Origin: Collinsella sp.
GTDB taxonomy: Bacteria; Actinomycetota; Coriobacteriia; Coriobacteriales; Coriobacteriaceae
DNA: 14,822 nucleotides
Direction: 5' to 3'
NCBI GenBank assembly: GCA_022745215.1
Contig: JAIIWC010000049.1
Location: forward strand, 1-14,822
Position 1 is the stretch's first letter. Each line of letters begins with the position of its first letter. The notes beneath the pieces were generated by a model. That model had not been told where the DNA came from, searched no databases, and worked only from the letters and a program-made list of their open reading frames with translations. The position numbers and the translations under genes were made by a program. Positions 8,121 through 14,738 of the stretch are shown here, in pieces.

Positions 8121-9551
8121 ATGACGAACAAAGAGCTGGCTCAAAAGCTGCTGGACCTTTTAGGCGGTAAAGACAACGTGCTCGCAAACGCGGCGTGCAT
8201 GACGCGCCTGCGCGTGACCGTCAAAGACACGGGCAACGTCGACACGGAGGGCATTAAGGCACTCGACGGCGTGATGGGCCTGGTCGAGGACGACACGATG
8301 CAGATCGTGCTGGGTCCGGGCAAGGTGAATAAGGTGCTCGAGGAGTTCTCCAAGCTCACCGGCCTTGCGAAAGGCGTTGCCGACGAGAGCGTGGTTGACG
8401 CTGCGGCCACAAACAAGGCCGCGCAGAAGGCCAAGTATGAGTCTAAGCCGGTTCAGGCCTTCCTCAAGAAGATTTCCAATGTCTTCGTCGCCCTGCTTCC
8501 CGGCATCATTGCGGCTGGCCTCATCAACGGCATCTGCAACGTCATTAACGTCTCGACGGCAGGCGCGCTTGCGGGCGAGTGGTGGTACCAGGGCATTCGT
8601 TCCATGGGCTGGGCCCTGTTTGCCTATCTGCCCATCTTGGTGGGCTATAACGCGGCACGTGAGTTTGGTGGCTCCGCTGCGCTGGGCGGCATCGCCGGCA
8701 TGATGTGTATCGCCAACAGCGCCATGCCCCTGCTTGCGCCTGGCGCGGCTGATCCTGCCACTGCCATTCTGCTGCCGCTCACCAGTGCGCAGTACAACCC
8801 TGCAGCGGGCGGCATGATCGCGGCTCTTATCGCTGGCGCATTTTTTGCCTGGATGGAGCGTCAGATTCGCAAGGTTATGCCCAACGCACTCGACACGTTC
8901 TTGTCCCCGCTGCTGGTGCTCATCATCGGCGCCTTTGCTCTGATGCTCGTCATCCAGCCGGTTGGCGCATGGCTGACGACTGCCATCTTTAGCGTTTTGA
9001 CCTTTATCTTCGAGAAGCTGGGCGTCCTGGGCGGCTATATCCTGTCGGCAGGCTTCTTGCCGCTGGTTTCCGTCGGCCTGCATCAGGCGCTCACGCCGAT
9101 CCACGCTATGCTCAACGATCCCGACGGCGCTACCAAGGGTATCAATTACCTGCTTCCCATCCTTATGATGGCTGGCGGCGGCCAGGTCGGTGCCGGTTTG
9201 GCGCTGTACTTTAAGACCAAGAACGCCAAGCTCAAGAAGTACGTCGCAGAGTCCATTCCCGTTGGAATCCTGGGTGTGGGCGAGCCTCTGATGTATGCTG
9301 TTACGCTGCCGCTCGTTCGTCCGTTTGTGACGGCCTGCCTGGGTGCCGGATTTGGCGGCGCGCTCGCGGCGCTGCTTCACATCGGCACGGTTTCTCAGGG
9401 CGTTTCCGGTCTGTTTGGCCTGCTGATCGTCGTTCCTGGCCAGCAGCTCGGCTACGTTGCCGCTATGCTGCTTGCCTATGCCGCCGGCTTTGTCCTGACG
9501 TGGTTCTTTGGCGTCGACGAGCAGAAGATCAACGAGTTCTTTGGCGAGTAG
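8121..9551 (+). CDS. murP: PTS EIIBC transporter, MurNAc-type (MurP-like)
   Basis: A 476-residue sugar phosphotransferase permease. The N-terminal EIIB domain (about 1-85) has the phosphorylation cysteine Cys26 in NAACMTRLRV. A linker leads to a strongly hydrophobic EIIC domain (about 107-476) with about ten membrane segments and the substrate-loop motif GVGEPLMY (385-392). Length and order equal E. coli MurP (474 residues, EIIBC without EIIA). No EIIA is encoded here, so a glucose-type EIIA from elsewhere must phosphorylate it. Substrate is inferred from neighbours: MurNAc, or MurNAc-GlcNAc given the MupG-like gene next door. The ATG at 8121 has AGGAGGAG directly upstream; the frame extends to 8073 without a ribosome site. 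The 57-base gap to murQ has no terminator, so it is probably co-transcribed. Confidence 0.88.
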   Translation: MTNKELAQKLLDLLGGKDNVLANAACMTRLRVTVKDTGNVDTEGIKALDGVMGLVEDDTMQIVLGPGKVNKVLEEFSKLTGLAKGVADESVVDAAATNKAAQKAKYESKPVQAFLKKISNVFVALLPGIIAAGLINGICNVINVSTAGALAGEWWYQGIRSMGWALFAYLPILVGYNAAREFGGSAALGGIAGMMCIANSAMPLLAPGAADPATAILLPLTSAQYNPAAGGMIAALIAGAFFAWMERQIRKVMPNALDTFLSPLLVLIIGAFALMLVIQPVGAWLTTAIFSVLTFIFEKLGVLGGYILSAGFLPLVSVGLHQALTPIHAMLNDPDGATKGINYLLPILMMAGGGQVGAGLALYFKTKNAKLKKYVAESIPVGILGVGEPLMYAVTLPLVRPFVTACLGAGFGGALAALLHIGTVSQGVSGLFGLLIVVPGQQLGYVAAMLLAYAAGFVLTWFFGVDEQKINEFFGE

Positions 9552-9618
9552 TTTGATATCGCGAGCCGTGTTGCTCGGGGTTCGCGGCGCGCGGCAGATT
9601 TCTTGATGTTATGGTTGT

Positions 9619-9652
9619 GCCGGCGGGGCTAGCTGCTCCGCCGGCCTTTTTT
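9619..9652 (+). terminator. Intrinsic terminator between murP and mupG
   Basis: An 11-bp stem (9619-9629 with 9635-9645, one G-U pair) with loop TAGCT is followed by C and six T (9647-9652). The ribosome site AAGGAG of mupG begins at 9654, immediately after. It may end part of the transcripts and lower mupG relative to murQ and murP, or mupG may have a promoter in the 9552-9618 stretch, where I saw none. Confidence 0.88.
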
Positions 9653-9668
9653 AAAGGAGCGTTGAAGC

Positions 9669-10721
9669 GTGAAAACGGGTATTTCGATTTATCTTTCCAG
9701 CCCTCTGCAGGATATTGAGCGGACGATTGAACGTGGTGCCGCGGCAGGTGCGCGCTATGCGTTCACCTCGCTGCATATTCCCGAGGATGGGGGAGCGGCG
9801 TATGCCGATAAGGTCCGTCATGTGCTGTCGCTGCTTTCCGCCCGCGGCATTGCGCTCATTGCCGATGTGGGGCCTCGCACGTGCGATTTGCTTGGGCTTG
9901 AGCGCATCGAGGACCTGCGTGATCTGGGGTTGGAATACCTTCGTTTGGACTATGGCTTTAGCGCCCAGCGGGTCGCGGAGCTGTCCGGTGTATTTCGCAT
10001 TGTGGTCAATGCATCGACGGTGAGTTCTGATGAAATCGCATCGTGGCGTGAGGCCGGTGCCGATGTGACTCGTTTTGCCGCCTGCCACAATTTTTACCCC
10101 AAGCCTTATACCGGTTTAGCTCTGGAGGACATTGCTCGGGTGAATCTTCGTCTTGCGGCGCTTGGATTCGAAATCATGGCTTTTGTGCCGGGTGATGCTA
10201 ACGTTCGCGGGCCGGTATTCGAGGGACTGCCGACGGTCGAGGCGCAGCGCGGTCGCGCGTCAAAGGTTGCTCTCAATATGCTTGAGCTTGCACATGGCGC
10301 CGATTGCGACATTGTGTTGGTCGGCGACCCCGATCTTTCCGATGCGGGCTGGGCGCAGTTTGCTCAAGTTTCTGCCGGATACGTGGACCTGCAATGCGAG
10401 CTTGAGTCCGGTTATGCCTATGTGCGCGGGCAGATTCATCACGACCGGCCTGACTCGAGCGTCCTCATCTTTAGGTCTCAGGAGTCACGTACGACGCATA
10501 AGCCGGATTCCGTACCGACGGATGCCGGAGCCGGACTGTTTCGAAAGGCGGGGTCGATCGCTGTGAGCAATAGCGGCTATGGGCGCTACGAAGGCGAGCT
10601 TGAGATTGCGCGGGTCGATCTTCCCGGTGACGAGCGCATGAACGTTGCGGGCCATATCACGCCCGAGGCAATGGAGCTGCTGCCGTTCATCAAACGCGGA
10701 TTTGGGGTACGGTTCGTTTAG
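9669..10721 (+). CDS. mupG: 6-phospho-N-acetylmuramidase, MupG-like (DUF871)
   Basis: A 350-residue protein of the DUF871 ('outer surface protein') family. Its studied member, S. aureus MupG, hydrolyses MurNAc-6-P-GlcNAc in the cytoplasm to MurNAc-6-P and GlcNAc. An N-terminal TIM-barrel-like part (1 to about 235) begins KTGISIYLSS and carries the family signature ACHNFYPKPYTGL (138-150). A smaller C-terminal beta-rich domain (about 245-350) is typical. No signal peptide is seen, which fits a cytoplasmic enzyme. GTG is the start, with AAGGAG (9654-9659) nine bases upstream. Placement after murQ and murP-like genes strongly supports the assignment. It implies that the disaccharide released from peptidoglycan, not only free MurNAc, is taken up and phosphorylated. 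Confidence 0.88.
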   Translation: MKTGISIYLSSPLQDIERTIERGAAAGARYAFTSLHIPEDGGAAYADKVRHVLSLLSARGIALIADVGPRTCDLLGLERIEDLRDLGLEYLRLDYGFSAQRVAELSGVFRIVVNASTVSSDEIASWREAGADVTRFAACHNFYPKPYTGLALEDIARVNLRLAALGFEIMAFVPGDANVRGPVFEGLPTVEAQRGRASKVALNMLELAHGADCDIVLVGDPDLSDAGWAQFAQVSAGYVDLQCELESGYAYVRGQIHHDRPDSSVLIFRSQESRTTHKPDSVPTDAGAGLFRKAGSIAVSNSGYGRYEGELEIARVDLPGDERMNVAGHITPEAMELLPFIKRGFGVRFV

Positions 10722-10737
10722 TGTGTGACCCGTGGGC

Positions 10738-10743
10738 TACAAT
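10738..10743 (+). promoter_or_regulatory. Possible -10 element before the Spx/ArsC-like gene
   Basis: TACAAT is close to the -10 consensus and lies 71 bases before the ATG at 10814. The hexamer 17 bases upstream (CGTTTA) is a poor -35, so this is only a hint that the next gene has its own promoter. Confidence 0.25.
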
Positions 10744-10813
10744 TGGCCCATCATGCGAAGGCGCCTCGTGTGGCGTGTGCCTGCGTTGGCCGATTTATAT
10801 TCGGAGGATTCCC

Positions 10814-11173
10814 ATGACCGTACTGTTTGTTGAATATCCCAAGTGCTCGACCTGTAAGAAGGCCAAGGCATGGCTGGATGAACACGGGGTAGAGTATATC
10901 GACCGCGATATCGTTTTGGACAATCCCACGGCTGATGAGCTTGCGACCTGGATTGCTCGTTCGGGGCTGCCGGTGCGACGCTTCTTTAACTCGTCGGGCA
11001 TGAAATATCGAGAGCTGGGCCTGAAGGCGCGTCTGGATGCGGGCATGACGGATCGGGAGTGCTACGAGCTGCTGGCGACCGACGGCATGCTGGTCAAGCG
11101 TCCGCTGTTGGTGGGCGACGACTTTGCGATTCCCGGCTTTAGGGAAGCGGCTTGGGCCGAGGCGTTGCTGTAG
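10814..11173 (+). CDS. Spx/ArsC-like thioredoxin-fold protein (YusI type)
   Basis: A 119-residue member of the arsenate reductase/Spx/MgsR fold family. The N-terminal CSTCKKA motif (Cys11, Cys14) is a CxxC redox switch, followed by conserved GLPVRRFFNSSGMKYREL (56-73) and DGMLVKRPLLVGD (89-101). Length equals the family's usual 110-120. The CxxC pair and NSSG motif resemble B. subtilis YusI-type proteins of unknown role more than true arsenate reductases, and no other arsenic gene is near, so arsenate reduction is not claimed. ATG has GGAGG (10803-10807) seven bases upstream; the open frame reaches back to the mupG stop but has no ribosome site there. It is 92 bases after mupG and may be co-transcribed or independent. 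Confidence 0.88.
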   Translation: MTVLFVEYPKCSTCKKAKAWLDEHGVEYIDRDIVLDNPTADELATWIARSGLPVRRFFNSSGMKYRELGLKARLDAGMTDRECYELLATDGMLVKRPLLVGDDFAIPGFREAAWAEALL

Positions 11174-11245
11174 CGGCTGCGGAAAGCGCGACCCGTTTTG
11201 AGCGCTCAGGGTGGGACGTGTTTTCCATCGGCGGGCTCGCTCGGC

Positions 11246-11656
11246 TCAATCCTCGAGCTGTGCCCATTCGTGCGGATCGTAGACCTTTACGTGCTTGTTG
11301 GGCTTGCCGCTCCAGTACTCCTCGTCCATAAAGGGCAGATATGCCTGAACGCCGGGGCAGATAAAGGGGATCCGCTGCTGTTGCAGTCGCTCGCGCTGGC
11401 GCTGCTCCAGGTGCGCCTCGGATATGACGGTCGGCATACCGGACAGCTCGACGAGGCTTGCCTGGATTCGCTTAAGGTCGGGGAGTCCCGCGTGCCATGA
11501 CATCCGCATGATCAAAAAGGATGCACGGCGGTATTTTGCCTGCATCACCGTGATGGCGGGGCGCAGAGTGGGATGGATTTTGTCCCGTTCGGGCCAAAGG
11601 TCAGCAGTGATCTCGAGGCCCAGGGTCTCCCATAGGTAATCAAGCTCTTCGTCCAT
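11246..11656 (-). CDS. Hypothetical protein, 136 residues
   Basis: I cannot assign a function. The protein is acidic at both ends, with no signal peptide or membrane segment. The middle (about 45-85) looks like a helical region, followed by a Gln/Arg-rich helix and then IPFICPGVQAYLPFM (97-111). That last motif recalls the 'PF-x-x-P-x-x-Q-x-x-LP' segment that precedes the winged helix in some MarR-like regulators. If so, the C-terminal DNA-binding domain is missing here, because only about 25 residues follow. That likeness is from memory and weak. GAGG lies a few bases upstream of the ATG at 11656. The gene is convergent with the Spx/ArsC-like gene and no hairpin terminator was seen in the 72 bases between them. 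Confidence 0.6.
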   Translation of the reverse strand: MDEELDYLWETLGLEITADLWPERDKIHPTLRPAITVMQAKYRRASFLIMRMSWHAGLPDLKRIQASLVELSGMPTVISEAHLEQRQRERLQQQRIPFICPGVQAYLPFMDEEYWSGKPNKHVKVYDPHEWAQLED

Positions 11657-11849
11657 GGCGCCTCGATATCTACGTGATCATTGATACTTCGATTGTGTTG
11701 CCTGGTGCTATCGTTTTCGCGGTAGAATCTGCCAACGGTTGACGGCTACCGCTCGCGGCGTTTTGCCCTTCGTGTGCAGCGGTCGACTTCACAGGTCCTT
11801 CACGTGTTGGCCGTATTTGACTGAATTTCAAAAAAGTCAAAATTGGGGC

Positions 11850-11878
11850 TTGCGTCACGGCGGGACTTCCCGTATATT
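11850..11878 (+). promoter_or_regulatory. Promoter of the tRNA unit
   Basis: TTGCGT (11850-11855) and TATATT (11873-11878) are separated by 17 bases, a good vegetative promoter. Transcription would start near 11885, about 38 bases before tRNA-Gln. Confidence 0.7.
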
Positions 11879-11922
11879 TCTTTCTTGCGCAAAGGCACAG
11901 CCGAGCGCAGCGATGCAGTCAT

Positions 11923-11996
11923 TGGGATGTCGTCTAATGGCAGGACAGCGGATTCTGGTTCCGTCAATGGGGGTTCGACTCCCTCCATCCCAGCCA
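11923..11996 (+). tRNA. tRNA-Gln (anticodon CTG)
   Basis: A full cloverleaf can be drawn. The acceptor stem TGGGATG (11923-11929) pairs with CATCCCA (11986-11992). The D-stem is GTCT/GGAC. The anticodon stem GCGGA/TCCGT holds the loop TTCTGGT, with anticodon CTG. The T-stem GGGGG/CCCTC holds the TTCGACT loop. The discriminator is G and CCA is encoded. The anticodon reads CAG codons. Confidence 0.95.
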
Positions 11997-12013
11997 TTGC
12001 ATTTGCTACATAT

Positions 12014-12090
12014 GGCCCGTTCGTCTAGCGGTTTAGGACGCCGCCCTCTCAAGGCGGAGATCACCAGTTCGAATCTGGTACGGGCTACCA
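12014..12090 (+). tRNA. tRNA-Glu (anticodon CTC)
   Basis: The acceptor stem GGCCCGT pairs with ACGGGCT (12080-12086, one G-U pair). The D-stem is GTCT/GGAC. The anticodon stem CCGCC/GGCGG holds the loop CTCTCAA, with anticodon CTC. The T-stem ACCAG/CTGGT holds TTCGAAT. The discriminator is A and CCA is encoded. It reads GAG codons and is co-transcribed with tRNA-Gln, 17 bases upstream. Confidence 0.96.
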
Positions 12091-12101
12091 CAAAATGAAC
12101 G

Positions 12102-12129
12102 CCCGGGCCTCGTAAGAGACCCGGGTTTT
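12102..12129 (+). terminator. Terminator after the tRNA pair
   Basis: CCCGGG (12102-12107) pairs with CCCGGG (12120-12125), then one mismatch and an inner CTC/GAG around loop GTAA. TTTT follows. It ends the tRNA transcript 11 bases after tRNA-Glu. Confidence 0.85.
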
Positions 12130-12183
12130 GTGTATTGACCGCAAGCGGCGTTTGCCGCGTTTCGTTCCGTTCGAGGAGTAGCC

Positions 12184-13101
12184 ATGGACCTGCCTATCAG
12201 CTTGGAAGACATCACGTATGCCGAGAACTATCTGGCGCAGGGCGACCTGGCCACGGCGACGCCGCTGCTGGAGCGTCTGGTGGAGCTCGCCGAGGAGTAT
12301 ATCGACGCTGAGTGCAAGACGGAGGAGAAGCGCCAGTACTTTAGCTTCGATAGCAAGTTTGAGCGTCTGGCCTATCGCCGCGTGGAGAAGGATCCGCGCG
12401 AGCTGGTGCAGGTCGAGGTTCCCTTTGACCGCCTGTATTCCGACATGGCGTTTGCCTACATTCGCCAGCAGGATTATGTGAGTGCTCGCAATGCCCTGAT
12501 GCAGGCCGTACGCTGGGATCCCATGAACTGTAACTATCGCTTGGACTTGGCCGAGCTGTTCCGCGCGCTCGAGGACAAGCAGGAGTGGGCATCGCTCTCG
12601 TTCTCGGTGCTGGAGCGCGCGAGCGACGGTAAGTGCGCCGCACGCGCCTACACCAACTTGGGTCAGTACTTCTTGGAGCCCGAGACCGAGAACATTTCGG
12701 CAGCCGTGGGCTGCGCGCGTCTGGCGCTGCGCCTGGCGCCCAATGATGCGCATACGACGCGCCTGCTCAACAAGATCCATACCACCTATCCGGATGCCGC
12801 GGACGAGAGTGACGACCATGTGATGGGTGAGCTCGCCCTGCAGGGCGTGCCGACCTCGCCTTCGGCCGAGATCGCCATCTGCTTGATCATGTGCGCGACC
12901 GATGCTGCAAGCGACGGCGACAAGCAGGAGGCTACGCGTCTGACGGTCCGTGCCCGCGACCTGGTGGGCGAGGAGGCGTGCGCGGCGATTATCAAGCTGG
13001 TGCGCGAGAGCGATGCCGAGCTTAATGCCGAGCGCAGGGCAAAGCGCGAGGCTGCGGGCTCAAACGCCGATGGCGCCAAGGAGGCCGGCGATGCCCAGTA
13101 A
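12184..13101 (+). CDS. TPR-like helical-repeat protein
   Basis: A 305-residue soluble protein with no signal peptide or membrane segment. It is built of helix pairs reminiscent of tetratricopeptide repeats: ITYAENYLAQGDLATATPLL near the N-terminus, then DMAFAYIRQQDYVSARNALM with the WDP turn (about 87-112), and AVGCARLALRLAPNDAHTTR (about 175-194). TPRs mediate protein-protein contacts; the partner is unknown. The C-terminal 35 residues are charged and Ala-rich, probably disordered. ATG has GAGGAG (12173-12178) upstream, so the start is secure. It overlaps smpB by 11 bp, so the two are co-translated, which hints at a translation- or RNA-related job but does not prove one. Confidence 0.85.
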   Translation: MDLPISLEDITYAENYLAQGDLATATPLLERLVELAEEYIDAECKTEEKRQYFSFDSKFERLAYRRVEKDPRELVQVEVPFDRLYSDMAFAYIRQQDYVSARNALMQAVRWDPMNCNYRLDLAELFRALEDKQEWASLSFSVLERASDGKCAARAYTNLGQYFLEPETENISAAVGCARLALRLAPNDAHTTRLLNKIHTTYPDAADESDDHVMGELALQGVPTSPSAEIAICLIMCATDAASDGDKQEATRLTVRARDLVGEEACAAIIKLVRESDAELNAERRAKREAAGSNADGAKEAGDAQ

Positions 13102-13561
13102 GCGCGAGCGCAAGCTCATTTCCAAGAATCGCTCGGCACATCACGAGTACTTTATCGATGAGACGTTTGAGTGTGGTATTGAGCTGAGCGGTACCGAGGT
13201 CAAGTCGATTCGCGAGCGCGCGTGCCAGATTACCGATACCTTTGCACTGATTCGTGGCGGGGAGTGCTGGCTCGTCGGCCTGCATATTCACCCTTATAGC
13301 CATGGTGGCGTGTGGAATCGCGATCCCGACCGTCGGCGCCGTCTGCTGCTGCACCGCAAGGAGATCGACTTTCTTGACGGCAAACTTCGCAACCGTGGTT
13401 ATGCACTGGTTCCGTTGGAGCTCTACTTTAATACCGACGGTCGCGTAAAACTGCTGCTGTGCCTGGGTCGCGGCAAGAAGCTCTACGACAAGCGCGAGGA
13501 CATGGCCAAGCGTGATGTCCAACGCGAGATCGACCGCGCCCTCAAGGAACGCAACCGCTGA
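13091..13561 (+). CDS. smpB: SsrA-binding protein SmpB
   Basis: A 156-residue RNA-binding protein that delivers tmRNA to stalled ribosomes for trans-translation. It shows the SmpB pattern throughout: KLISKNRSAHHEYFIDET (8-25), GIELSGTEVKSIRE, HIHPYSHGG followed by RDPDRRRRLLLHRKEI, and the C-terminal GRGKKLYDKRED tail that reads the empty mRNA channel. The usual ALARGKK is CLGRGKK here. Length matches E. coli SmpB (160). The ATG at 13091 lies inside the end of the TPR-like gene, with GAGG nearby; the frame runs further upstream only as a shadow. ssrA (tmRNA), often close to smpB, was not found in the window. A palindrome and then a terminator follow. Confidence 0.97.
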   Translation: MPSKRERKLISKNRSAHHEYFIDETFECGIELSGTEVKSIRERACQITDTFALIRGGECWLVGLHIHPYSHGGVWNRDPDRRRRLLLHRKEIDFLDGKLRNRGYALVPLELYFNTDGRVKLLLCLGRGKKLYDKREDMAKRDVQREIDRALKERNR

Positions 13562-13573
13562 CCGTCCTTCATA

Positions 13574-13641
13574 AGTTGCGGTGGAATACGGACTGGTTTG
13601 CCTGTTTGAGGGGGCTATTCAGTCCCTATTTCACCGCAACT
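13574..13641. repeat. Long imperfect palindrome after smpB
   Basis: The arm AGTTGCGGTG (13574-13583) is exactly complementary to CACCGCAACT (13632-13641). Pairing continues inward through GAATACGGACTG against CAGTCCCTATTT with two mismatches, giving about 22 paired positions around a central loop of some 24 bases. No T-run follows directly, and the smpB transcript has a separate terminator downstream. This looks like a dispersed palindromic element rather than a terminator. Confidence 0.75.
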
Positions 13642-13683
13642 GCGGGCGTCTCATCTTTCTTACTGTTCTGACACATATGTTTC

Positions 13684-13717
13684 AAAGGCGGCGTCCGTTA
13701 TGGGCGCTGCCTTTTTT
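13684..13717 (+). terminator. Terminator before flavin-reductase gene
   Basis: A 13-bp stem (13684-13696 with 13702-13714, two G-U pairs) with loop GTTAT runs into TTTTTT (13712-13717). It closes the TPR-like/smpB unit. Confidence 0.9.
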
Positions 13718-13768
13718 GTGGGTACATACATCCATGAGGTTCCAACCCGAGCTAGGGGAGTGATCGTT

Positions 13769-14272
13769 ATGGACAAAACTGCGTTCTTTACCATGCCGAG
13801 CGGTCTGTACGTGGTGAGCGCCGCGGCAGACGGGCTGCGTGCCGGCTGCGTCATCAACACTGCGGTGCAGGTGACGTCCATGCCGCCGCGCATTTCGGTT
13901 GCCGTGAACAAGGGCAACGTCACCTCGGGCGTCATCGCTTCGGCCAAAGCGTTTGCGCTGACCGTGATCGATCAGACCGCCGATATGCTCTACATCGGTA
14001 ACTTTGGGTTCCGCACCAGCAGCGATTATGACAAGTTTGCCAAATACGAGACCCGCGAGACGGCTCTGGGCATGCCCTATGTGCCCGAGCACGCGGCGGC
14101 CCTGTTTAGCTGCCATTTGATCGACACTGTGGATGTGGGTACGCATCTACTGTTTATCGGCGAGGTCGAGGATGCCGAGCGCCTGAGCGACGAGACGCCG
14201 CTCACCTACGATTACTACCATAAGGTCCTGAAGGGCAAGACGCCTCCGAAGGCGTCCTCGTATCAAGGCTAG
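13769..14272 (+). CDS. Flavin reductase-like FMN-binding protein
   Basis: A 167-residue protein of the flavin reductase-like (split-barrel FMN-binding) family. It has MPSGLYVVSA (9-18), the flavin-site region INTAVQVTSMPPRISVAVNK (29-48), GFRTSSDYDKF (80-90) and the C-terminal YHKVLKGKTPPKASSY (150-165). The whole matches the N-terminal half of high-molecular-weight rubredoxin (Hrb) of acetogens, which passes electrons from NAD(P)H to flavodiiron proteins. Here the rubredoxin half is a separate gene 89 bases downstream. ATG at 13769 has AGGGGAG (13754-13760) eight bases upstream; an earlier in-frame ATG at 13700 lies inside the terminator and is rejected. The coding end contains a perfect 7-bp hairpin (14239-14256). 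Substrate is not determinable from sequence alone. Confidence 0.88.
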   Translation: MDKTAFFTMPSGLYVVSAAADGLRAGCVINTAVQVTSMPPRISVAVNKGNVTSGVIASAKAFALTVIDQTADMLYIGNFGFRTSSDYDKFAKYETRETALGMPYVPEHAAALFSCHLIDTVDVGTHLLFIGEVEDAERLSDETPLTYDYYHKVLKGKTPPKASSYQG

Positions 14273-14289
14273 AAATGTTCTAAAAATAC

Positions 14290-14317
14290 TTGCATTATAT
14301 TATTGAGAACCTATACT
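14290..14317 (+). promoter_or_regulatory. Promoter of the rubredoxin gene
   Basis: TTGCAT (14290-14295) and TATACT (14312-14317) are spaced by 16 bases in a markedly AT-rich stretch, giving a start near 14324 and a leader of about 37 bases. GTTCT (14277-14281) and AGAAC (14306-14310) flank the -35 region as a widely spaced inverted pair that might bind a regulator. Confidence 0.7.
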
Positions 14318-14361
14318 AATAAACGAAGTACATCACCAGTCGCGTTCGAGAGGAGAACATC

Positions 14362-14505
14362 ATGGCTGAGGAGAAGAAGACGTATAAGTTCGTGTGCATC
14401 GTTTGTGGTTACGAGGTTGAGGTCGACACGCCCGAGCTGCCCGAGGATTACGTGTGCCCGGTGTGCGGCGTTGGTCCCGATCAGTTTGAGCTCGTCGAGG
14501 AGTAA
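14362..14505 (+). CDS. Rubredoxin
   Basis: A 47-residue iron protein. The fold is shown by KFVCIVCGYEVEV (9-21) and EDYVCPVCGVGPDQFE (28-43); Cys12, Cys15, Cys32 and Cys35 would hold a single Fe in a Cys4 site. It is a one-electron carrier in the cytoplasm, commonly feeding rubrerythrin, superoxide reductase or flavodiiron proteins in anaerobes. The stretch between the two cysteine pairs is shorter than in free clostridial rubredoxins, as in rubredoxin domains fused to other proteins. ATG has AGAGGAG (14349-14355) six bases upstream. It has its own promoter and a strong terminator but lies right after the flavin-reductase-like gene, its likely electron partner. Confidence 0.93.
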   Translation: MAEEKKTYKFVCIVCGYEVEVDTPELPEDYVCPVCGVGPDQFELVEE

Positions 14506-14544
14506 CTCTCAGGCACACGGCGAAAGCCGAACATAGCTCTGTCC

Positions 14545-14583
14545 AAGGGTCCCGGTCGGATATCCCGGCCGGGACCCTTTTCC
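14545..14583 (+). terminator. Strong terminator after rubredoxin
   Basis: A 15-bp stem (14545-14559 with 14565-14579, one G-U pair) with loop ATATC is followed by TT and then CC after the paired TT, giving a TTTT run at 14578-14581. It ends the rubredoxin transcript. Confidence 0.9.
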
Positions 14584-14649
14584 TCCGCCCCCCAAGGGAT
14601 CACGGTTGCTGTTGGCCGATCCTGTCTGTTGTGAGTCCGGCCGACCTTT

Positions 14650-14708
14650 TGTCTCGATCTGTAACATCTAGACATCAAAAGCGGGTCTTCCTGTTACAGA
14701 TCGAGACA
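14650..14708. repeat. Perfect 16-bp inverted repeat with structured loop
   Basis: TGTCTCGATCTGTAAC (14650-14665) is exactly complementary to GTTACAGATCGAGACA (14693-14708), and one further A-T pair extends it inward. Inside the 27-base spacer, AGAC (14670-14673) can pair with GTCT (14685-14688). No T-run follows on the plus strand. It resembles a dispersed palindromic element; the bases after it (14729-14744) repeat the right arm at 11 of 16 positions. Confidence 0.85.
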
Positions 14709-14738
14709 TTTGCCTGGGTAGGTGCCCCATTACAGTTT

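Noticed and set aside
8160..9380. 406-residue open frame on the minus strand opposite the PTS gene
   Set aside because: Shadow of the PTS coding strand; low-complexity Arg/Gln/Asp composition and no family motif, while the plus strand shows a full EIIBC.
11657..11922. Possible further gene or promoter between the minus-strand gene and tRNA-Gln
   Set aside because: TAGAAT near 11724 has only a poorly spaced -35, and TTTGACT/AGTCAAA near 11817-11842 is a short inverted pair with a long loop; only the promoter at 11850-11878 was strong enough to list.
11739..12098. 119-residue plus-strand frame across the tRNA promoter and both tRNA genes
   Set aside because: The two cloverleaves and their promoter and terminator explain the sequence; no ribosome site.
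13700..13768. Earlier ATG for the flavin-reductase-like protein
   Set aside because: It lies in the stem-loop of the smpB terminator and has no ribosome site; the ATG at 13769 does.
13562..13768. tmRNA (ssrA) gene downstream of smpB
   Set aside because: No tRNA-like ends, no TTC T-arm and no tag-peptide frame ending in Leu-Ala-Ala were seen; the space is filled by a palindrome and a terminator.
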